Positions 23,994-27,460 of a DNA stretch of 27,460 nucleotides are shown here, one piece after another (position 1 is the stretch's first letter; the number at the start of each line of letters is the position of its first letter). Under the pieces are notes generated by a model. The model saw only the letters and a program-made list of their open reading frames with translations, did not search any database and was not told the origin of the DNA. The stretch covers positions 1 to 27,460 of the forward strand of contig NZ_LSJY01000033.1 of assembly GCF_001556865.1 (NCBI RefSeq), given 5' to 3'. The DNA is from Sphingobium sp. CCH11-B1. GTDB lineage: Bacteria; Pseudomonadota; Alphaproteobacteria; Sphingomonadales; Sphingomonadaceae. Made by a program: the position numbers and the translations under genes.

Positions 23994-26491
23994 ACGACAA
24001 GCTCGAACTCGACATTCCAGTGTTGTTGCCGGACCTTCCTGACGCGGCCGATGCCTGCCTGGACCGTCTCGTATCAACCCTGTCAAAGCGCGAAGGTGTC
24101 GAGCGGGCGCATGTGATCTGTCTCGACGGCAACACGCCAGCGGCGCTGTGCATCCATTTCGATGCCGCCAAGCTGCCGCTGCCACGGTTGCGCGAAATGG
24201 TGCGCGCCGCAGGTGCCGAAATCACCGAGCGCTACGGCCATGCGATCTGGCAGGTGACGGGGATCAACCACGAACGTCGGGCGCGCACGGTCAGCGATGC
24301 GCTGTGCGCCTTGCCCGGCGTGGTCCAGGCAAGCGCCAGCACCAGCGGGTCTGTCCGGGTCGAATATGATCGCCGCGAAACCACCGAAGAGGAGGTGCGC
24401 GCTGCGCTTCGCAAGCTGAAGGTGAGGGTGGGCAAGCGGGTCGCTGCCGATGAACATGCCGGCCACGACCACGGCCCCGGGGGCCACGGCGCGGGCGAAG
24501 AGAAGCACGGCCCCGGCGATGGCCACGACCATAGCCACGCCGAATTTCTCGGCCCCAATACCGAGCTGATCTTCGCGCTCGCCTGTGGCGCGCTGCTGGG
24601 GATCGGCTACGCGATCGAGAGGCTGGTCGCTGGCGCGCCCGAATGGCTGCCGACCGCCTGCTATATCGCAGCCTATTTCTTCGGCGGATTCTTCACGCTG
24701 CGCGAGGCGATCGACAACCTCCGGATGAAGAAGTTCGAGATCGACACGCTGATGTTGGTCGCTGCGGCCGGCGCCGCTGCGCTGGGCGCATGGGCCGAAG
24801 GTGCGCTGCTGCTGTTCCTGTTCAGCCTCGGCCATGCGCTTGAGCATTATGCAATGGGCCGCGCCAAGAAGGCGATCGAGGCGCTGGCGAAGCTCGCGCC
24901 CGAAACCGCGACCGTGCGACGCGGCGGGCAGACCAGCGAAATCCCGGTCGAGCAGATGGTCGTCGGGGACATTGCCATCGTCCGCCCGAACGAGCGCCTG
25001 CCTGCCGACGGCTTCGTCATCAAGGGCACCAGCGCGATCAACCAGGCCCCGGTCACGGGTGAAAGCATCCCGGTCGACAAGGTGCCGGTCGCAGATGCCG
25101 CAGCGGCACGCGCCAAGCCCGATGCAGTCGACGCGGAAAGCCGGGTTTTTGCTGGTACGATCAACGGCGGCGGCGCGATCGAGATCGAGGTGACACGCCG
25201 TTCCAATGAAAGCGCGCTTGCCAAGGTCGTGAAGATGGTGAGCGAAGCGGAGACGCAGAAGTCGCCGACGCAGCGCTTCACCGACCGGTTCGAACGGATC
25301 TTCGTGCCCGCCGTCCTGGTCCTGTCAGTGCTCCTGCTGTTCGCATGGGTGGTCGTCGACGAGCCGTTCCGCGACAGCTTCTATCGCGCGATGGCGGTGC
25401 TGGTGGCGGCAAGCCCGTGCGCGCTCGCGATCGCAACGCCGAGCGCGGTCCTGTCGGGCGTTGCCCGTGCAGCGCGGGGCGGCGTGCTCGTGAAGGGCGG
25501 TGCACCGCTCGAAAACCTCGGGTCGCTCAAAGCGATCGCTTTCGACAAGACGGGCACGCTGACCGAAGGTCGTCCGCGCATCACTGATGTCGTGCCCGTC
25601 GATGGCGCCGATGAAGGCGAGTTGCTGGCGCTGGCTGTCGCCGTCGAAGCGTTGAGCGACCATCCCCTGGCCCAAGCGATCGTCAAGGACGGCCGCGAAC
25701 GTCTGAACGATCGTGCCGTGCCGACTGCCGGCGACCTCAAGAGCCTGACCGGTCGGGGCGTCACCGCGAGCGTGGATGGCGAGACGGTGTGGATCGGCAA
25801 GGCCGAGATGTTCGGAAGTGAGGGCATTCCGGCGCTGGGGCAGGGCGCGCAGGACGCAATCGCGAAGCTGCGCGAGAACGGCCGCACGACAATGGTGGTC
25901 CGCAAGGGGGACCGCGACCTGGGCGCGATCGGCCTGATGGACACGCCTCGCGAAGCTGCCAAGACCGCGTTGCGTCGGCTGCACGAGATGGGCGTGTCGC
26001 GGATGATAATGATCTCCGGCGATCACCAGAAAGTCGCCGAAGCGATCGCCGACGAAGTCGGGATCGACGAAGCGTGGGGCGACCTCATGCCCGAAGACAA
26101 GGTTGCCGCGATCAAGAAGCTCGCCGGCGAAGACAAGGTCGCGATGGTGGGCGACGGCGTGAACGATGCGCCGGCGATGGCAAGCGCCACGGTCGGCATC
26201 GCGATGGGCGCGGCGGGGTCGGACGTTGCGCTGGAGACAGCCGACGTGGCGCTGATGGCCGACGATCTGGCGCACCTGCCATTCGCAGTCGGTCTTAGCC
26301 GCCATACCCGTGGAATCATCCGGCAGAACGTCTTCGTCAGCCTGGGTGTCGTCGCCTTCCTGGTGCCTGCTACCATCCTCGGCCTCGGCATTGGGCCAGC
26401 GGTGGCGGTTCATGAGGGATCGACGCTGCTCGTCGTCATCAATGCGCTCAGGCTGCTCGCCTACCGCGATCCGGCAGGGAAGGCGGCATGA
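23990..26491 (+). CDS. P1B-4-type heavy-metal ATPase with His-rich N-terminal linker
   Basis: An 833-residue P-type ATPase starting at ATG 23990 behind a strong AAGGAGG; the longer upstream frame is only overlap with the CDF gene. Residues 1-148 form two ferredoxin-like HMA domains without the usual CxxC. A histidine-rich linker follows (about 156-184, with repeated HDH, HSH and GHG). Core motifs: TGES (356-359), SPC in the metal helix (475-477), DKTGT with D519 phosphorylated, GDGVNDAP, and HEGST beginning at H808 in the last helix. SPC with HEGST defines the P1B-4 (CoaT-like) group for Co, Zn, Cd or Fe export. The HMA and His-rich regions are extra for this group. Intact. Confidence 0.9.
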   Translation: MNDKLELDIPVLLPDLPDAADACLDRLVSTLSKREGVERAHVICLDGNTPAALCIHFDAAKLPLPRLREMVRAAGAEITERYGHAIWQVTGINHERRARTVSDALCALPGVVQASASTSGSVRVEYDRRETTEEEVRAALRKLKVRVGKRVAADEHAGHDHGPGGHGAGEEKHGPGDGHDHSHAEFLGPNTELIFALACGALLGIGYAIERLVAGAPEWLPTACYIAAYFFGGFFTLREAIDNLRMKKFEIDTLMLVAAAGAAALGAWAEGALLLFLFSLGHALEHYAMGRAKKAIEALAKLAPETATVRRGGQTSEIPVEQMVVGDIAIVRPNERLPADGFVIKGTSAINQAPVTGESIPVDKVPVADAAAARAKPDAVDAESRVFAGTINGGGAIEIEVTRRSNESALAKVVKMVSEAETQKSPTQRFTDRFERIFVPAVLVLSVLLLFAWVVVDEPFRDSFYRAMAVLVAASPCALAIATPSAVLSGVARAARGGVLVKGGAPLENLGSLKAIAFDKTGTLTEGRPRITDVVPVDGADEGELLALAVAVEALSDHPLAQAIVKDGRERLNDRAVPTAGDLKSLTGRGVTASVDGETVWIGKAEMFGSEGIPALGQGAQDAIAKLRENGRTTMVVRKGDRDLGAIGLMDTPREAAKTALRRLHEMGVSRMIMISGDHQKVAEAIADEVGIDEAWGDLMPEDKVAAIKKLAGEDKVAMVGDGVNDAPAMASATVGIAMGAAGSDVALETADVALMADDLAHLPFAVGLSRHTRGIIRQNVFVSLGVVAFLVPATILGLGIGPAVAVHEGSTLLVVINALRLLAYRDPAGKAA

Positions 26492-27237
26492 AGTGGCTGA
26501 TCGCCTTCGACCTCGACGGCACGCTTGCCGAGAGCAAGCGGCCGTTATCGGAGGATATGGCCGCAATCCTCGCCCGATTGCTCGCCATCACGGATGTGGC
26601 GGTGATCTCGGGCGGGGACTGGCCGCAGTTCGAAAAGCAGATCGCCTCGCGCCTTCCTGCCGGCGTCGCGCTCGACCGTCTCTGGTTGATGCCGACCACA
26701 GGCACGAAACTCTATCGGTTCATCAATGGCGCTTGGCGCGCGGTCTATGCCGAACTGTTCGACGACGCGGAGAAGGCGAAGATCCGCACGGCCTTCGATC
26801 AGGCGCTGACCGATGCCGGTCTCGCCGACGAACGTATCTGGGGCGAACGGATCGAGGACCGGGGCAGCCAGATCACCTTTTCGGGCCTGGGGCAGGCAGC
26901 GCCGCTGAAGGAAAAGGAAGCGTGGGATCCTGACCGAAAGAAGAGGACCGCGTTGCAGGCCACGTTGCGCGCGAAGCTGCCGGAGCTCTCGATCAATCTC
27001 GGTGGCACGACATCGATCGACGTGACCAGAGCAGGGATCGACAAGGGCTATGGCCTGAAGCGCCTGAGTGCCGAGAGCGGTGTCCCGCTCGACGGGATGC
27101 TGTTCATTGGGGATGCGATATTCCCCGGTGGGAATGACTATCCCGCTGCTGAAATCGGCCTCGACACAGTGAGGGTGCGCGACGTCGCGGAAACCACCGC
27201 CGTCGTGACCGCCATCATCGCGTGTCTGCACCGATAG
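26488..27237 (+). CDS. HAD-IIB hydrolase, phosphomannomutase-like
   Basis: A 249-residue soluble protein; its ATG overlaps the ATPase stop as ATGA. Motif I is FDLDGTLAE (D8, D10), motif II SGGDW, motif III lysine in DKGYGLKRL, and motif IV GDAIFPGGND, which together with the cap region (WDPDRKKR ... LSINLGGTTSIDV) resembles the eukaryotic-type phosphomannomutase/HAD-IIB group. It would act on a phosphorylated sugar or similar small molecule in the cytoplasm. There is no clear link to metal export; it may supply phosphosugars for envelope polysaccharide. It is the last gene of the train. Confidence 0.8.
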   Translation: MKWLIAFDLDGTLAESKRPLSEDMAAILARLLAITDVAVISGGDWPQFEKQIASRLPAGVALDRLWLMPTTGTKLYRFINGAWRAVYAELFDDAEKAKIRTAFDQALTDAGLADERIWGERIEDRGSQITFSGLGQAAPLKEKEAWDPDRKKRTALQATLRAKLPELSINLGGTTSIDVTRAGIDKGYGLKRLSAESGVPLDGMLFIGDAIFPGGNDYPAAEIGLDTVRVRDVAETTAVVTAIIACLHR

Positions 27238-27405
27238 GATCAAGATACATGGTCGGCTCCATCGCGGAATGCCGCATTGTCAAAGCTCTGGCTTCTGTCG
27301 CTTAGGGCAGCGCTTCCTAAAACGAAAAGAAGGCAATGTGCGCGTCTCCGCGAACAAAGCCTCCAGCGATCAATCTAAGAGATTCCGCCGCGCTTCTCAA
27401 TCGTA

Positions 27406-27443
27406 GGGGGCGTTTGCGGGAGGGGGCGGAATCCTACGCTAAG
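27406..27443 (+). repeat. 38-bp Tn3-family terminal inverted repeat, left end of an element extending to the right
   Basis: It begins GGGGG and ends TACGCTAAG, and is exactly 38 bases, the classic form of Tn3/Tn21/Tn501 ends (GGGG ... ACGCTAAG). The orientation means that the element lies to the right, outside the window. The preceding TCGTA (27401-27405) is the candidate target duplication. A 9-base inverted repeat (GATTCCGCC at 27381-27389, GGCGGAATC at 27425-27433) spans the junction. Confidence 0.75.
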
Positions 27444-27460
27444 GATTTGGGCCAGCGATA

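Overview
The window looks like accessory DNA from a high-GC alphaproteobacterium, most likely a sphingomonad (Sphingomonas/Sphingobium type). The reasons are overall base composition, GTG/TTG starts, and the kinds of tniABQ, integrase and czc genes present; this is inference, and chromosome versus plasmid cannot be told. It has a mobile-element half (1 to about 10.7 kb) and a metal-resistance half (about 10.8 to 27.2 kb).

Mobile half. The left edge holds the first 103 codons of a Tn3-family transposase running leftwards off the window, preceded on the same strand by the 3' remnant of a DUF1612/helix-turn-helix-type gene. That remnant is cut at 935/936 by element 1, a Tn7/Tn5053-type transposon with tniA (frameshifted), tniB and tniQ, then a convergent helix-turn-helix gene and a divergent tyrosine recombinase. 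Directly against its probable right end lies element 2 (7629-10701), a compact 3,073-bp transposon with 47-bp terminal inverted repeats (45/47 identical). It encodes a DDE transposase, an AAA+ ATPase and a serine resolvase. At the far right edge (27406-27443) is a complete-looking 38-bp Tn3-family end belonging to another element that begins there.

Metal half. A MerR-family regulator with three cysteines placed as in ZntR/CadR sits between two target units. To its right, divergently, a gene train of about 14.6 kb runs on the + strand: CDF transporter, cytochrome c/FTR1 permease, small His-rich periplasmic protein, czcC, czcB, czcA, SRPBCC protein, two MliC-like lipoproteins, a broken ZIP-like transporter, second CDF transporter, P1B-4 ATPase and a HAD hydrolase. 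Most junctions overlap as ATGA, TGATG or similar, so it is probably one translationally coupled operon. To its left, converging on it, is a periplasmic retropepsin-like/PDZ protein.

The most interesting signal is that both units begin with nearly the same MerR-type promoter: a TTGCT -35, a 19-bp spacer holding a CTNCAG-N3-CTGGAG dyad, and a TAA -10. This predicts that one metal sensor controls both the efflux operon and the protease-like gene. Joint roles are inferred: CzcCBA would pump divalent cations from periplasm to outside, the CDFs and P1B-4 ATPase would clear the cytoplasm, and the small periplasmic proteins would buffer metal or protect the envelope. No rRNA, tRNA or CRISPR array was seen.
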